DNA from: Pseudomonas serboccidentalis
GTDB lineage: Bacteria; Pseudomonadota; Gammaproteobacteria; Pseudomonadales; Pseudomonadaceae
Assembly: GCF_028830055.1 (NCBI RefSeq)
Contig: NZ_CP101655.1
Coordinates: 1,326,132-1,390,131, forward strand
Reading direction: 5' to 3'
DNA: 64,000 nucleotides
The stretch's first letter is position 1. The number at the start of each line of letters is the position of its first letter. The notes under the pieces were generated by a model. That model was not told the origin of the DNA and did not search any database. It was given only the letters and a program-made list of their open reading frames with translations. The position numbers were made by a program, and so were the translations under genes. Shown in pieces: positions 35,597 through 45,125 of this stretch.

Positions 35597-36871
35597 TTAT
35601 TTGAGCGTGACGTCCAGCATCGGCGGGATATAGCCGTAGTCGTACTCGGCCACCACGAACGTCTGCTGCCCTTTTATCTTCATGCCCACCGTCGGTGCCT
35701 CAGTGCCGCCGATACGAATCTGCGTGCCGGTTGCGTCGGTCGGTACGCTGTCGATAAAGGAGGTCACCAGCCCGTTGGGCATCACATAGTGCGAGTAGGT
35801 CTGGAACGGCTGCGAAGACGGGTTGCCCAGCACCAGGCCAGAACCGTTCAACGGCACGTAAGGGCCGAACAGCGAATCCGCGACAAAACCGTATACCCCG
35901 TCCGGCCCGGTCACACCGTCGGCATAGGTGAACGTATGGCTGATGGTGAACAGGTAGTACTTGCCGTCCTGGAACACGAAGTGCGGGCGTTCCGTCTGGT
36001 CGTTGACCCCCACGGCGGTCAGCAGCGGCGGTAGCATTTCCCAGTCGTCGCCGTCCGCATCACGGGCCACGGCGATGCCGACACAGGCAGTCTGAAAACG
36101 CGAGTTGCCGACGTTCTCATAACCCGGCGGCACATCGCCAATTTCCGCTTCGCCCACCTTGTGCGAGCCGCGCTCGCCGGCCACGTTGCCCTCGAACAAC
36201 ATATACAGCTTGCCGTCCTTCGGGTCGCGGAATGGCCATGGGTCACGGAAGCCCCAAAAGGAGTTCTGTGCTTCGGTCTGGTACATCTTGCCGTCGGCCT
36301 CGAACAACGGCTTGACCTTCTCGAAGCCGACCATGCTGACGCCATGTTCGGTAGTCACCACCCGGCCCCGCACCTTGACGATGGTCGCGCCCGGGGTGAC
36401 AGCGGTGTAATACAGGTCCACCTCACCCTGGTCGTTCAACAGGATCGGCGTACCGGCCCATTCGCGAGCGGTCGGCGAAACCCCTTCCGCCATCACACGG
36501 CCGCCGAGTTTCCAGTCCTTGCCGGTACGAGAAAACCAGTAGTACATCTTTGCCCGACCGTGGCGGTCGTTCCAGTCGCGGGTGATGTCGTAGTTGCCGT
36601 TCTCGTCGATGTACTCAGGGTCGTCTGGATGTCGATCAGCGGTCAGGGTGAAGATCACCGACCAGCCATCGACGGACGTCACGTTACCGTCCAGGTCGCG
36701 CAGCGGCATGGTGTCCCAGATGAACACTTCGTTGCTCAATACCGGGAAATCCGCACTGACCAGCGGCTGAGTGGTGGTGGGATCGTCCGCACGGACTTTC
36801 AACGCATCAGCGCGGGTCCAGAGGCTGGATTGATGGGGGGTTTTGCCAAACTTTTCAGTGTTGCTTGTCAT
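35597..36871 (-). CDS. lsc: levansucrase, GH68
   Basis: Encodes 424 residues with no signal peptide, like Pseudomonas levansucrases that leave the cell without one. It splits sucrose and polymerises fructose to levan. Likely catalytic residues are visible: nucleophile Asp53 in IWDTMPL, transition-state stabiliser Asp210 in FRDP, and acid/base Glu294 in DQTERPHF. The ATG at 36871 has GAGG ten bases upstream; the longer frame from 36937 runs into the promoter. It stands alone between terminators, behind an AT-rich upstream region. Confidence 0.95.
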   Translation of the reverse strand: MTSNTEKFGKTPHQSSLWTRADALKVRADDPTTTQPLVSADFPVLSNEVFIWDTMPLRDLDGNVTSVDGWSVIFTLTADRHPDDPEYIDENGNYDITRDWNDRHGRAKMYYWFSRTGKDWKLGGRVMAEGVSPTAREWAGTPILLNDQGEVDLYYTAVTPGATIVKVRGRVVTTEHGVSMVGFEKVKPLFEADGKMYQTEAQNSFWGFRDPWPFRDPKDGKLYMLFEGNVAGERGSHKVGEAEIGDVPPGYENVGNSRFQTACVGIAVARDADGDDWEMLPPLLTAVGVNDQTERPHFVFQDGKYYLFTISHTFTYADGVTGPDGVYGFVADSLFGPYVPLNGSGLVLGNPSSQPFQTYSHYVMPNGLVTSFIDSVPTDATGTQIRIGGTEAPTVGMKIKGQQTFVVAEYDYGYIPPMLDVTLK

Positions 36872-36925
36872 AGGGTAATACCTCGTCCATGAATGAATTC
36901 GAATAAATATTCGATCCAAAAAATA

Positions 36926-36941
36926 CTGTATATGCATACAG
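36926..36941. promoter_or_regulatory. LexA-like operator in the levansucrase promoter
   Basis: CTGTATATGCATACAG fits the CTG-N10-CAG form of LexA (SOS) and related phage-repressor boxes, with inverted CTGTAT/ATACAG halves. It sits at the predicted transcription start, 55 bases before the levansucrase ATG. A second palindrome, CGAATAAATATTCG, lies at 36900-36913. Confidence 0.55.
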
Positions 36942-36948
36942 CAAATTC

Positions 36949-36977
36949 ACTTTAAGAGACTCGCTCCTGCGGGTCAA
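36949..36977 (-). promoter_or_regulatory. sigma70-type promoter of the levansucrase gene
   Basis: On the minus strand TTGACC (36977-36972) and TAAAGT (36954-36949) are spaced by exactly 17 bases. The -35 is strong and the -10 moderate. The predicted start falls at the edge of the LexA-like box. The rest of the 421-base gap up to the HU gene (37292) holds an inverted repeat ATGCA/TGCAT at 36985-36998 and the HU terminator; a minus-strand frame 37267-36974 has no recognisable product. Confidence 0.5.
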
Positions 36978-37212
36978 CAAAAAAATGCATTTGTGCATAA
37001 TTTGATATTTTTCTGAAGCTGATACGTTTCAGCTCGCGAGGTTTCCAGAAGTTCATTCGCGACCAGTTCGGCGACGTTGCTTGCAAAAGAGGGTTTTGAG
37101 CCACTGGTCGATCGAGGGGGCGTCACTGATGCAACAGGTGGAGCAAGCCTGGGTGGATCAGTCATCTGAGTCGGCGCATCCTGCGCAAAACCCAGCAAGA
37201 GGCCGTGAAAAA

Positions 37213-37256
37213 TCAAAAAAAATGGACACCCAACCTCGTTGGCGTGCCCATTTTTT
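37213..37256 (-). terminator. terminator of the HU gene
   Basis: A GC-containing inverted repeat (ATGGGCAC.CCAAC / GTTGG.GTGCCCAT with small mismatches) flanked by A and T runs on either side, 37 bases below the HU stop on the minus strand. Confidence 0.75.
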
Positions 37257-37292
37257 ATCCCGCTCACCCGCCAGGCGGGTAGTCGGTGCGTG

Positions 37293-37568
37293 TTACGGAT
37301 TGACGCTGTCTTTCAACGACTTGCCTGGCTTGAAGGCGACGGTGTTGCTGGCCTTGATTTTGACTGGCTCACCGGTTTGCGGGTTTTTGCCGGTGCGGGC
37401 GCCGCGGTGGCGTTGCAGGAAGGTGCCGAAGCCCACCAGCGTGACGCTGTCCTTGCGGTGCAGAGCGCCGGTGATTTCTTCGAGGACGGCGTTGAGAACG
37501 CGGTTGGCCTGTTCTTTGGTCAGATCTGCTTTTTCAGCGATTGCAGCGGCGAGTTCTGGTTTACGCAT
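37293..37568 (-). CDS. HU-family nucleoid DNA-binding protein
   Basis: Encodes 91 residues with the complete HU fold: N-terminal MRKPELAAAIAEKADLT helices, the VGFGTF strand, the DNA-binding arm with RTGKNPQTGEPVKI and the closing AFKPGKSLKD. It bends and compacts DNA. Pseudomonas has several HU genes; this one, near the rubredoxin genes, matches the position of the P. aeruginosa copy close to rubA, recalled from memory. The 190 bases upstream hold its promoter; I could not place it exactly. Confidence 0.96.
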   Translation of the reverse strand: MRKPELAAAIAEKADLTKEQANRVLNAVLEEITGALHRKDSVTLVGFGTFLQRHRGARTGKNPQTGEPVKIKASNTVAFKPGKSLKDSVNP

Positions 37569-37758
37569 TAGTGAAGCCCCTTTGACGGTTTTTTGTTGTT
37601 ATGTCCGTGCTGTTCTCGTTGGAACAGCGCCCAAGGCGCCGCAGGCTCTACTCTGCGGCAGACGGGAGTGAGGATGGCACGCGGATACCGGCGGCGCCAG
37701 TCTCCCCGCGACCTTTGTAGGGGCAAAAGCGGGGTGATTCCGACAGAACGACCGGCAT

Positions 37759-38907
37759 TTACGCCAGCAGGGCCGGAAGCTGTTTGTTCAGGGCGAGTTT
37801 TTCCATCACTGCCGCGCCGGTGAGCGCGTAGCCGAGCAACTGGCCATCGGCGCGGTGGCACAGGGCCTTGATGTCGGCGCCCTGCCCTTCGACGGTCCAG
37901 ACACCTTCGCTGCCCCGTGGCGGGGGCGAAACGACCAACGGGCACACCGGGGTTTTCACAGTGATCGGCATCGGGCCGTAGCTCACGGCGGTCGGATTGC
38001 CGGCCAGGGTCTGTGCCAGCGCACGCGCACAGCTCATGAGGGGCATCACGTACAACAAGTTCAGCCCATCGACCTCGGCGCAGTCGCCCAAGGCATAGAT
38101 ATTGGCGTGGGAGGTCTTCAGGTGCCGGTCGACAACCACACCGCGATTGACCTGCACCCCGGCAGCCGCCGCCAGATCGATGCGCGGACGCAGGCCGATG
38201 GCCGACACCACCACATCGCAGGCAATGACCTGACCGTCGGACAGATGCGCCTCCAGCCCGTCGGCAACCTTTTGCAGACGGGTCAGCACCGGGCCGAGGT
38301 GAAAACGCGCGCCCAGGCTTTCCAGCCCGGCCTGCACCGCTGCCGCAGCGGCCGGGTGCAGCAGCATCGGCATCACTTGCTCGCACGGCGCCACCAGTTG
38401 CACCTCGTAACCGCCGAGGATCAGGTCGTTGGCGAATTCGCAGCCGATCAGGCCCGCACCCAGCAGCAAGACGCGGCGCTTGCCCGCAGCGGCGGCGCGA
38501 AAGCGCGCGTAGTCTTCAAGATCGTTGATCGGGAATACCAGATCGGCGCCATCGCCCTCGATCGGCACACGCACGGTTTCTGCGCCCCAGGCGAGGATCA
38601 GGTCGCGGTAGTACACCGCTTCTTCGCCGATCCACAGGCGCTTGTGGCCGGCGTCGATGCCACTGATGCGCGTGTGGGTGCGCACTTCGGCCTTCAACTG
38701 CTCGGCCATGGTGCCGGGTTCGGCCATGCTCAGGCCGTCGGCGTCCTTGTTCTTGCCGAAACCGGTGGAGAGCATCGGCTTGGAGTAAGAGCGCCCGTCA
38801 TCGGCGGTAATCAGCAGCAGCGGGGTTTCGCCATCGAGTTTGCGAAACTCCCGGGCCAGGTTGTAACCCGCAAGCCCGGTGCCGACGATTACGACAGGTG
38901 CGTTCAT
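37759..38907 (-). CDS. rubredoxin-NAD(+) reductase
   Basis: Encodes 382 residues of the FAD/NAD pyridine-nucleotide-disulfide family. The N-terminal FAD-binding motif is [16 protein letters not shown] (near 5-20), and the second nucleotide fold is [14 protein letters not shown] (near 145-158). The FAD-closing motif [13 protein letters not shown] is near 268-280. It passes electrons from NADH to rubredoxin, whose gene lies 20 bases upstream in the same direction. Confidence 0.93.
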   Translation of the reverse strand: MNAPVVIVGTGLAGYNLAREFRKLDGETPLLLITADDGRSYSKPMLSTGFGKNKDADGLSMAEPGTMAEQLKAEVRTHTRISGIDAGHKRLWIGEEAVYYRDLILAWGAETVRVPIEGDGADLVFPINDLEDYARFRAAAAGKRRVLLLGAGLIGCEFANDLILGGYEVQLVAPCEQVMPMLLHPAAAAAVQAGLESLGARFHLGPVLTRLQKVADGLEAHLSDGQVIACDVVVSAIGLRPRIDLAAAAGVQVNRGVVVDRHLKTSHANIYALGDCAEVDGLNLLYVMPLMSCARALAQTLAGNPTAVSYGPMPITVKTPVCPLVVSPPPRGSEGVWTVEGQGADIKALCHRADGQLLGYALTGAAVMEKLALNKQLPALLA

Positions 38908-38927
38908 GCCTTACTCCTTGGTTTTTC

Positions 38928-39095
38928 TCAGTTGATTTCGATCATTTCGAAGTCCGACTTGCCCACGCCGCAATCCGGGCACAGCCAGTCTTCCGGCACG
39001 TCTTGCCACAGGGTGCCCGGCGCGATGCCGTCATCCGGCCAACCGTCGGCTTCGTTGTAGATCAGGCCGCAGACGATGCATTGCCACTTTTTCAT
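38928..39095 (-). CDS. rubA: rubredoxin
   Basis: A 55-residue protein whose four iron-binding cysteines are all present: C6-x2-C9 (CIVCG) and C39-x2-C42 (CPDCG), with the expected aromatic core (W4, Y13, W30, W37). One iron atom carries single electrons from the reductase encoded 20 bases downstream. The gene is short and can be overlooked, but the motif is decisive. Confidence 0.96.
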   Translation of the reverse strand: MKKWQCIVCGLIYNEADGWPDDGIAPGTLWQDVPEDWLCPDCGVGKSDFEMIEIN

Positions 39096-39294
39096 TCAGG
39101 TACTTCCTCAGGGTTCAGGCTTTTGTCGGCGCGGACGGTCGATGGAGGGACGCTGCCATCCGGCTCAGGGCGTTTTGTACTGATGGTGCCGGGCAGATGC
39201 AAGCCTGTTCGGCGCAACGGCGCCCCGGATCAATCAAAATCGCAGCACGCCATGTTAAGCTCGCCGCCTCATTTGCGGCCAATAATGACTCATT

Positions 39295-39855
39295 GTGCAC
39301 CATTCAAATGCCTGCCCGGCCCCGCTCTGGCTGACCCAAAGCCAACTGACGCCCCTTCCCGATTCGTTGACCCTGGACTGGTTGTTCGACGAAGGCTCGC
39401 TGACCCGCCGCCTGACGCGGCTGTCCAATGACGGCTTCAGTGTCACGCCGTTATTCGAAGGCTGGGCCACCCTGCGCAGCGACGAATGCGCGGCGCTGGA
39501 GCTGGCTGAAGGCAGCGAAGGCTGGGTGCGCGAGGTGTATCTGCGCGGTCACGGCGAGGCCTGGGTGTTCGCCCGCAGTGTGGCGTCGCGTGCGGCCTTG
39601 CAAGGTGACGGCTTGCACATGGATGAACTGGGCAGCCGCTCGCTGGGCGAACTGCTGTTTTGCGATCATGCGTTTCAGCGTCGCGCCATTGAGGTCTGTC
39701 ACTACCCGCAAGACTGGTTGCCGCCAGCATGCCGTGCGCCTGAACTGTGGGGTCGCCGCTCGCGCTTCGACCGTGGCGCCTTGAGCGTGCTGGTGGCGGA
39801 GATTTTCCTGCCGACCTTGTGGAGCGCGGCCCGCGCCCATCCGGAGAATTGCTGA
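39295..39855 (+). CDS. ubiC: chorismate lyase (chorismate-pyruvate lyase)
   Basis: Encodes 186 residues; converts chorismate to 4-hydroxybenzoate and pyruvate, the first committed step of ubiquinone synthesis. Family blocks are [35 protein letters not shown] and LGRRSRF-like [10 protein letters not shown] near 150-160. The start is GTG at 39295; neighbouring ATGs are out of frame. The stop overlaps ubiA by one base (TGATG). Confidence 0.94.
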   Translation: MHHSNACPAPLWLTQSQLTPLPDSLTLDWLFDEGSLTRRLTRLSNDGFSVTPLFEGWATLRSDECAALELAEGSEGWVREVYLRGHGEAWVFARSVASRAALQGDGLHMDELGSRSLGELLFCDHAFQRRAIEVCHYPQDWLPPACRAPELWGRRSRFDRGALSVLVAEIFLPTLWSAARAHPENC

Positions 39856-40745
39856 TGTACCAGAGCCTGCTCAAGTCCCTGAACCGCTTGAATCCGCGCG
39901 CCTGGGATTTCATTCAGCTCACGCGCATGGACAAGCCGATCGGCATTTACCTGCTGCTGTGGCCGACGCTGTGGGCGTTGTGGATTGCCGGCAAGGGCTC
40001 GCCATCGCTGGCCAATATCGTGATTTTCGTGCTCGGCGTGGTGCTGACCCGCGCCGGCGGCTGCGTGATCAACGACTGGGCCGATCGCAAGGTCGACGGC
40101 CACGTCAAACGCACCGCACAACGGCCGCTGGCCAGCGGCAAGATCAGTTCGAAAGAGGCGCTGGTGTTCTTCGCGCTGCTGATGGGTGTGAGCTTCCTGC
40201 TGGTGCTATGCACCAATGCGCCGACCATCTGGCTGTCGCTGGGCGGCTTGGCACTGGCGTTCACCTACCCGTTCATGAAGCGCTACACCTATTACCCGCA
40301 AGTGGTACTCGGCGCCGCGTTCTCGTGGGGCATGCCGATGGCGTTCACCGCCGAGACCGGCGAACTGCCCGCCGCCGCCTGGCTGCTGTGGATCGCCAAC
40401 CTGCTGTGGACGGTGGGTTACGACACCTATTACGCAATGACCGATCGTGACGACGACCTGACGATCGGCGTGAAATCCACGGCGATCCTGTTCGGTGATG
40501 CGGACCGGATAATCATCCTGACGCTGCAGGCGTTGTCGCTGGGGTGCCTGTTGCTGGCGGGGTCGAAGTTCGAGCTGGGGACGTGGTTCCACCTCGGTCT
40601 GCTGGTGGCGGCGGGTTGTTACGCGTGGGAGTTCTGGTACACCCGTGATCGCGACCGGATGCGTTGCTTCAAGGCGTTCTTGCACAACCATTGGGCCGGG
40701 TTGGCGATCTTTGTCGGGATCGTGCTGGATTACGCATTGCGCTGA
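39855..40745 (+). CDS. ubiA: 4-hydroxybenzoate polyprenyltransferase
   Basis: Encodes 296 residues, an inner-membrane prenyltransferase with about eight or nine helices. The two Asp-rich, Mg-binding motifs are present: NDWADRKVD (near 74-82) and [12 protein letters not shown] (near 193-204). It attaches the polyprenyl tail to 4-hydroxybenzoate made by UbiC. It is coupled to ubiC and followed by a large palindromic repeat that probably ends transcription. Confidence 0.96.
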   Translation: MYQSLLKSLNRLNPRAWDFIQLTRMDKPIGIYLLLWPTLWALWIAGKGSPSLANIVIFVLGVVLTRAGGCVINDWADRKVDGHVKRTAQRPLASGKISSKEALVFFALLMGVSFLLVLCTNAPTIWLSLGGLALAFTYPFMKRYTYYPQVVLGAAFSWGMPMAFTAETGELPAAAWLLWIANLLWTVGYDTYYAMTDRDDDLTIGVKSTAILFGDADRIIILTLQALSLGCLLLAGSKFELGTWFHLGLLVAAGCYAWEFWYTRDRDRMRCFKAFLHNHWAGLAIFVGIVLDYALR

Positions 40746-40758
40746 ATGCCCCCCTTTG

Positions 40759-40829
40759 TAGGAGTGAGCCTGCTCGCGATGACGGTGTATCAGTCAGATA
40801 CACCGTCATCGCGAGCAGGCTCACTCCTA
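40759..40829. repeat. REP-type palindrome, class with GAGCCTGCTCGCGAT
   Basis: Two perfect 32-base arms around a 7-base spacer (40791-40797). The arm begins TAGGAGTGAGCCTGCTCGCG, a widespread repeat in P. fluorescens-group genomes. It fills the gap between the convergent genes ubiA and the small secreted protein, and could act as terminator or mRNA stabiliser for both. Confidence 0.9.
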
Positions 40830-40833
40830 GCGT

Positions 40834-41217
40834 TTACTTGGCCTTGGCGACGTGCCAGGCGCCGTCCATTTTGCCCTCACCGGTCATGTCACCAGCCTTC
40901 TTGTCCATGACGAAGGTGTACAGCGGTTTGCCTTCGTAGGCCCATTGCATCTTGCCATCGTCACGCTTGATCACGGTCCAGTCGCCCATGGACTTGTCAC
41001 CGGCCGTGGCCATCAGCGGTGGCCAGTTCGCAGCGCACTTGTCGTTGCACATGGACTTGCCCGCAGAGTCCTTGGCGAAGGTGTACAGGGTCATGCCCTT
41101 GTGATCGGTAAACATGCCGTCCTTTTCCATCGCCGGATCAGCGGCGAACGCCATCGATGGCAACGCCATGGCAGCGGCAAGCAGCAGGGCTTTGAAAGAA
41201 GCAGTCATTTGAGTCAT
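40834..41217 (-). CDS. small secreted protein of the COG4315 (Yx[FWY]xxD motif) family
   Basis: Encodes 127 residues with a signal peptide cut after AFA (near 25). The mature part holds two copies of the family motif: TLYTFAKDS with a following CNDKCAANWPP segment, and PLYTFVMDK. The family is of unknown function and often found with redox or envelope stress genes. AGAAGG is five bases before the ATG. It shares its upstream region with phoB, so a link to phosphate limitation is possible but not shown. Confidence 0.85.
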   Translation of the reverse strand: MTQMTASFKALLLAAAMALPSMAFAADPAMEKDGMFTDHKGMTLYTFAKDSAGKSMCNDKCAANWPPLMATAGDKSMGDWTVIKRDDGKMQWAYEGKPLYTFVMDKKAGDMTGEGKMDGAWHVAKAK

Positions 41218-41297
41218 GGAAACCTTCTTTTGTGGTTGTCAGGATTCGGACTTAGAGCTTAGTTCAGGATCACGCCAACCGCCGGGCGACTAAAATA

Positions 41298-41326
41298 CTG
41301 TCACACGACTGCAATAATTCCGTTAT
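41298..41326 (+). promoter_or_regulatory. Pho box upstream of phoB
   Basis: Three 7-base repeats at 11-base period: CTGTCAC, CTGCAAT and CCGTTAT, close to the consensus CTGTCAT. PhoB-phosphate would activate its own operon from here, 43 bases before the phoB start. Confidence 0.7.
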
Positions 41327-41368
41327 CTAATGCGGCGCAAGACAGTTAAATGACAAGAGGATTAAGGC

Positions 41369-42058
41369 ATGGTTGGCAGGAGCATTCTGATCGTCGACGA
41401 CGAAGCGCCCATTCGCGAAATGATCGCCGTTGCGTTGGAAATGGCCGGCTATGACTGCCTCGAGGCAGAGAACTCGCAGCAGGCTCACGCCATCATCGTT
41501 GACCGCAAACCGGACCTGATCCTGCTCGACTGGATGCTGCCCGGCACCTCCGGCATCGAGCTGGCCCGACGCCTCAAGCGGGACGAGCTGACCGGGGACA
41601 TCCCGATCATCATGCTCACCGCCAAGGGCGAAGAGGACAACAAGATCCAGGGCCTGGAAGTCGGCGCCGACGACTACATCACCAAGCCGTTCTCACCGCG
41701 CGAACTGGTCGCCCGCCTCAAGGCTGTGCTGCGCCGCGCCGGCCCGACCGATGGCGAAGCGCCGATCGAAGTCGGTGGCCTGCTGCTCGACCCGATCAGC
41801 CACCGCGTGACCATCGATGGCAAACCTGCCGAGATGGGCCCGACCGAATACCGTCTGCTGCAATTCTTCATGACCCACCAGGAACGCGCCTACACGCGCG
41901 GGCAATTGCTGGATCAGGTCTGGGGCGGCAACGTCTATGTTGAAGAGCGCACCGTCGACGTGCACATCCGGCGTCTGCGCAAGGCTCTCGGCGATGCTTA
42001 CGAAAATCTGGTACAAACCGTGCGCGGCACCGGCTACCGGTTCTCCACAAAAGCATAA
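41369..42058 (+). CDS. phoB: phosphate regulon response regulator PhoB
   Basis: Encodes 229 residues of the OmpR/PhoB type. The receiver domain has acidic pocket D10-D11, phospho-acceptor Asp54 (LLDWMLPG) and the Thr/Lys switch residues ([15 protein letters not shown]). The winged-helix effector domain (about 130-228) includes [19 protein letters not shown] and [14 protein letters not shown]. It binds Pho boxes such as those before phoB, pstS and pstC in this window. Confidence 0.97.
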   Translation: MVGRSILIVDDEAPIREMIAVALEMAGYDCLEAENSQQAHAIIVDRKPDLILLDWMLPGTSGIELARRLKRDELTGDIPIIMLTAKGEEDNKIQGLEVGADDYITKPFSPRELVARLKAVLRRAGPTDGEAPIEVGGLLLDPISHRVTIDGKPAEMGPTEYRLLQFFMTHQERAYTRGQLLDQVWGGNVYVEERTVDVHIRRLRKALGDAYENLVQTVRGTGYRFSTKA

Positions 42059-42159
42059 AAACAGCTGCAAGCTTCTAGCTACAAGCGGCAAGAAACAGCG
42101 AGCTGCTCTGACTTTTAGCTTGCAGCTTGAAACTTGAAGCTGCGGCTAAGGACGCCCTC

Positions 42160-43482
42160 GTGAATCAAAACTGGCATGGCACCCTGATTCGCCACATGCT
42201 GTTGCTGGTCACCGCCTGTCTGGTGATCGGCCTGATCACCGGCTATTACGGCTGGAGCCTCGCTGCAGGCCTGGGCCTTTACCTGGCCTGGACGCTCAAA
42301 CAACTGCTGCGCCTGCACGAATGGCTGCGCCTGCACCAACCTGATGAAGCACCGCCCGACGGCTACGGCCTGTGGGGCGAGGTGTTCGACAGCATCTACC
42401 ACCTGCAGCGCCGCGACCAACGGGTGCGCGGGCGCCTGCAAGCGGTGATCGACCGGGTGCAAGAGTCCACCGCCGCGCTGAAAGACGCAGTGATCATGCT
42501 CGACAGCGACGGCAACCTGGAATGGTGGAACCGCGCCGCCGAAACTCTGCTCGGCCTCAAGACCCCACAGGACAGCGGCCAACCGGTGACCAACCTGGTG
42601 CGGCATCCACGCTTCAAGGAATACTTCGAGCAGGAAAGCTACGCCGAGCCGCTGGAAATCCCCTCGCCGACCAACGATCGCGTGCGCATTCAGCTGTACC
42701 TCACTCGCTACGGCAACAACGAACACCTGATGCTGGTGCGCGACGTCACGCGCATCCATCAGTTGGAGCAGATGCGCAAAGACTTCATCGCCAACGTGTC
42801 CCACGAACTGCGTACGCCGCTGACGGTGATCTGCGGCTACCTGGAAACCCTGCTCGACAATGTCGAGGAAGTGAACCCGCGCTGGAGCCGCGCACTGCAG
42901 CAAATGCAGCAACAGGGCGGGCGCATGCAGACGCTGCTCAACGATCTGTTGCTGCTGGCGAAGCTGGAAGCCACCGATTACCCCTCGGACAACCAGCCGG
43001 TGCAGGTCGACACCCTGCTGCAATCGATCAAGAGCGACGCGCAGCAGTTGTCCGGGCAGAAAAACCAGACAATCACCCTCGACGCTGATGCGCGCATCCT
43101 GCTTAAGGGCAGCGAGGCGGAATTGCGCAGCGCGTTTTCCAACCTGGTGTTCAACGCCGTGAAGTACACCCCGGCCGAGGGCAACATCCGCATTCGCTGG
43201 TGGGGTGACGAGCAAGGTGCGCACCTGAGCGTGCAGGATTCGGGGATCGGCATCGACAGCAAACACCTGCCGCGCCTGACCGAGCGTTTCTATCGCGTCG
43301 ACTCCAGCCGCAACTCCAATACCGGCGGCACCGGACTGGGCCTGGCGATCGTCAAACACGTGCTGCTGCGCCACCGCGCGCGAATGGAGATCAGCAGCGT
43401 GCCCGGTCACGGCAGCACGTTCACCTGCCATTTCGCCCCGGCCCAGGTGGCTCAGGTACGGGCGATCAGCACCGCCGAGTGA
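42160..43482 (+). CDS. phoR: phosphate regulon sensor kinase PhoR
   Basis: Encodes 440 residues from a GTG with AAGGAC upstream; the in-frame ATG at 42127 falls inside an intergenic repeat and is less likely. Two N-terminal membrane helices (about 9-45) are followed by a PAS domain (about 90-200). The HisKA domain has phospho-acceptor His215 (NVSHELRTPL), and the HATPase domain has N, G1 (DSGIGI) and G2 (GTGLGLAI) boxes. There is no large periplasmic loop, since phosphate is sensed through PstSCAB and PhoU. Confidence 0.96.
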   Translation: MNQNWHGTLIRHMLLLVTACLVIGLITGYYGWSLAAGLGLYLAWTLKQLLRLHEWLRLHQPDEAPPDGYGLWGEVFDSIYHLQRRDQRVRGRLQAVIDRVQESTAALKDAVIMLDSDGNLEWWNRAAETLLGLKTPQDSGQPVTNLVRHPRFKEYFEQESYAEPLEIPSPTNDRVRIQLYLTRYGNNEHLMLVRDVTRIHQLEQMRKDFIANVSHELRTPLTVICGYLETLLDNVEEVNPRWSRALQQMQQQGGRMQTLLNDLLLLAKLEATDYPSDNQPVQVDTLLQSIKSDAQQLSGQKNQTITLDADARILLKGSEAELRSAFSNLVFNAVKYTPAEGNIRIRWWGDEQGAHLSVQDSGIGIDSKHLPRLTERFYRVDSSRNSNTGGTGLGLAIVKHVLLRHRARMEISSVPGHGSTFTCHFAPAQVAQVRAISTAE

Positions 43483-43516
43483 TACCGGCCAGCACGCGCC
43501 ACTAGGCAATCGCCAT

Positions 43517-43559
43517 GTCAGCCGCTACATTGGCTGACTTGCGCCTGCCTTTCAGGCGC
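43517..43559 (+). terminator. two tandem hairpins after phoR
   Basis: Stem GTCAGCC/GGCTGAC (43517-43538) is followed by GCGCCTG/CAGGCGC (43541-43559), then a pyrimidine-rich tract (ATTTCTTCTCTCTT). It is the probable end of the phoBR transcript. Confidence 0.5.
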
Positions 43560-43605
43560 GATTTCTTCTCTCTTACGAATCACACGGAACCCGCAAAACT
43601 CCATC

Positions 43606-44946
43606 ATGGACCCTTCCCCTGGCTTGTCCCTCGCAACAATATTCGCCGATTTCGGCATGATTCTTTTCGCTCTGATCCTGGTTTTGCTCAACGGCTTTTT
43701 CGTTGCGGCGGAATTCGCCATGGTCAAACTGCGCTCGACCCGGGTCGAGGCCATCGCCGACAAGAACGGCTGGCGCGGGCACATCCTGCGCACCGTGCAC
43801 AGTCAGCTCGATGCGTACCTCTCGGCGTGTCAGCTCGGCATCACCCTCGCCTCCCTGGGCCTGGGCTGGGTCGGTGAACCGGCGTTCGCGCACATTCTCG
43901 AGCCGCTGCTGAGCGCGGTCGGCGTGCAGTCGCCGGAAGTGGTCAAAGGCATTTCGTTCTTTACCGCGTTCTTCATCATTTCGTACCTGCACATCGTGGT
44001 CGGTGAGCTGGCACCCAAGTCGTGGGCGATCCGCAAACCCGAGCTGCTGTCGCTGTGGACGGCGGTGCCGCTGTACCTGTTCTACTGGGCGATGTACCCG
44101 GCAATCTACCTGCTCAACGCCAGCGCCAACGCGATTCTGCGTATCGCCGGCCAGGGCGAACCCGGCCCGCACCACGAACACCATTACAGCCGCGAAGAAC
44201 TGAAACTGATCCTGCACTCCAGCCGTGGTCAGGACCCGAGCGACCAAGGCATGCGCGTACTGGCCTCGGCGGTGGAAATGGGCGAACTGGAAGTGGTCGA
44301 CTGGGCCAACTCCCGGGAAGACCTGATCACTCTGGAATTCAACGCGCCGCTGAAAGAAATCCTGGCGATGTTCCGTCGCCACAAGTTCAGCCGTTACCCG
44401 GTGTACGACAGCGAGCGCCAGGAGTTCGTCGGCCTGCTGCACATCAAGGACCTGCTGCTGGAACTGGCAGCGCTGGACCACATTCCCGAGTCGTTCAACC
44501 TGGCTGAACTGACCCGCCCGCTGGAGCGCGTGTCGCGGCACATGCCGCTGTCGCAGCTGCTGGAGCAGTTCCGCAAGGGCGGCTCGCACTTCGCCGTGGT
44601 CGAGGAGGCTGACGGTAACATCATCGGCTACCTGACCATGGAAGACGTGCTGGAAGTGCTGGTGGGCGACATCCAGGACGAACACCGCAAAGCTGAACGC
44701 GGAATCCTCGCCTATCAGCCGGGCAAGCTGCTGGTGCGGGGCGATACGCCGCTGTTCAAGGTTGAGCGCCTGCTCGGCATTGACCTCGACCACATCGAAG
44801 CCGAAACCCTCGCAGGACTCGTTTACGAAACCCTGAAACGGGTGCCGGAAGAGGAAGAAGTGCTGGAAGTCGAAGGCCTGCGGATCATCATCAAGAAAAT
44901 GAAAGGGCCGAAGATTGTACTGGCCAAGGTGTTGATGCTGGATTGA
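43606..44946 (+). CDS. CNNM/CorC-type membrane protein (HlyC/CorC family)
   Basis: Encodes 446 residues: a DUF21/CNNM membrane domain with three or four helices (about 10-200, including VLLNGFFVAAEFAMVKLRSTR), a pair of CBS domains (about 215-340, with FSRYPVYDSE and GYLTMEDVLEVLVGDI) and a C-terminal CorC_HlyC domain (about 355-440). The family is linked to magnesium or cobalt handling and to cation tolerance. Position directly after phoBR is conserved in Pseudomonas as I remember it, but no link to phosphate is shown. Confidence 0.92.
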   Translation: MDPSPGLSLATIFADFGMILFALILVLLNGFFVAAEFAMVKLRSTRVEAIADKNGWRGHILRTVHSQLDAYLSACQLGITLASLGLGWVGEPAFAHILEPLLSAVGVQSPEVVKGISFFTAFFIISYLHIVVGELAPKSWAIRKPELLSLWTAVPLYLFYWAMYPAIYLLNASANAILRIAGQGEPGPHHEHHYSREELKLILHSSRGQDPSDQGMRVLASAVEMGELEVVDWANSREDLITLEFNAPLKEILAMFRRHKFSRYPVYDSERQEFVGLLHIKDLLLELAALDHIPESFNLAELTRPLERVSRHMPLSQLLEQFRKGGSHFAVVEEADGNIIGYLTMEDVLEVLVGDIQDEHRKAERGILAYQPGKLLVRGDTPLFKVERLLGIDLDHIEAETLAGLVYETLKRVPEEEEVLEVEGLRIIIKKMKGPKIVLAKVLMLD

Positions 44947-44963
44947 TGGGGGCCCTGGGGCTC

Positions 44964-45095
44964 CTGTGGTGAGGGGGCTTGCCCCCGTTCGGCTGCGAAG
45001 CAGCCCCGCCCGGCTAACGCGTCAGTTCTGATACACCGCATTTGAGGTTTTGGGATGGCTTCGCCATCCAACGGGGGCAAGCCCCCTCGCCACAG
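44964..45095. repeat. REP-type repeat pair, class with GAGGGGGCTTGCCCCC
   Basis: Inverted ends CTGTGGTGAGGGGGCTTGCC and its near-complement finishing in CCTCGCCACAG enclose about 80 bases containing a small hairpin (GGATGGC/GCCATCC near 45054-45070). The repeat unit is common in P. fluorescens genomes. It separates two convergent genes. Confidence 0.85.
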
Positions 45096-45125
45096 AGAAC
45101 ATCCCCCGTTTGATCTGCGCTGGAT

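Noticed and set aside
36974..37267. Minus-strand frame of 97 codons between levansucrase and HU genes
   Set aside because: No family features or good ribosome binding site; it runs through the HU terminator and the levansucrase promoter. It could be a phage-gene remnant, but nothing in it proves that.
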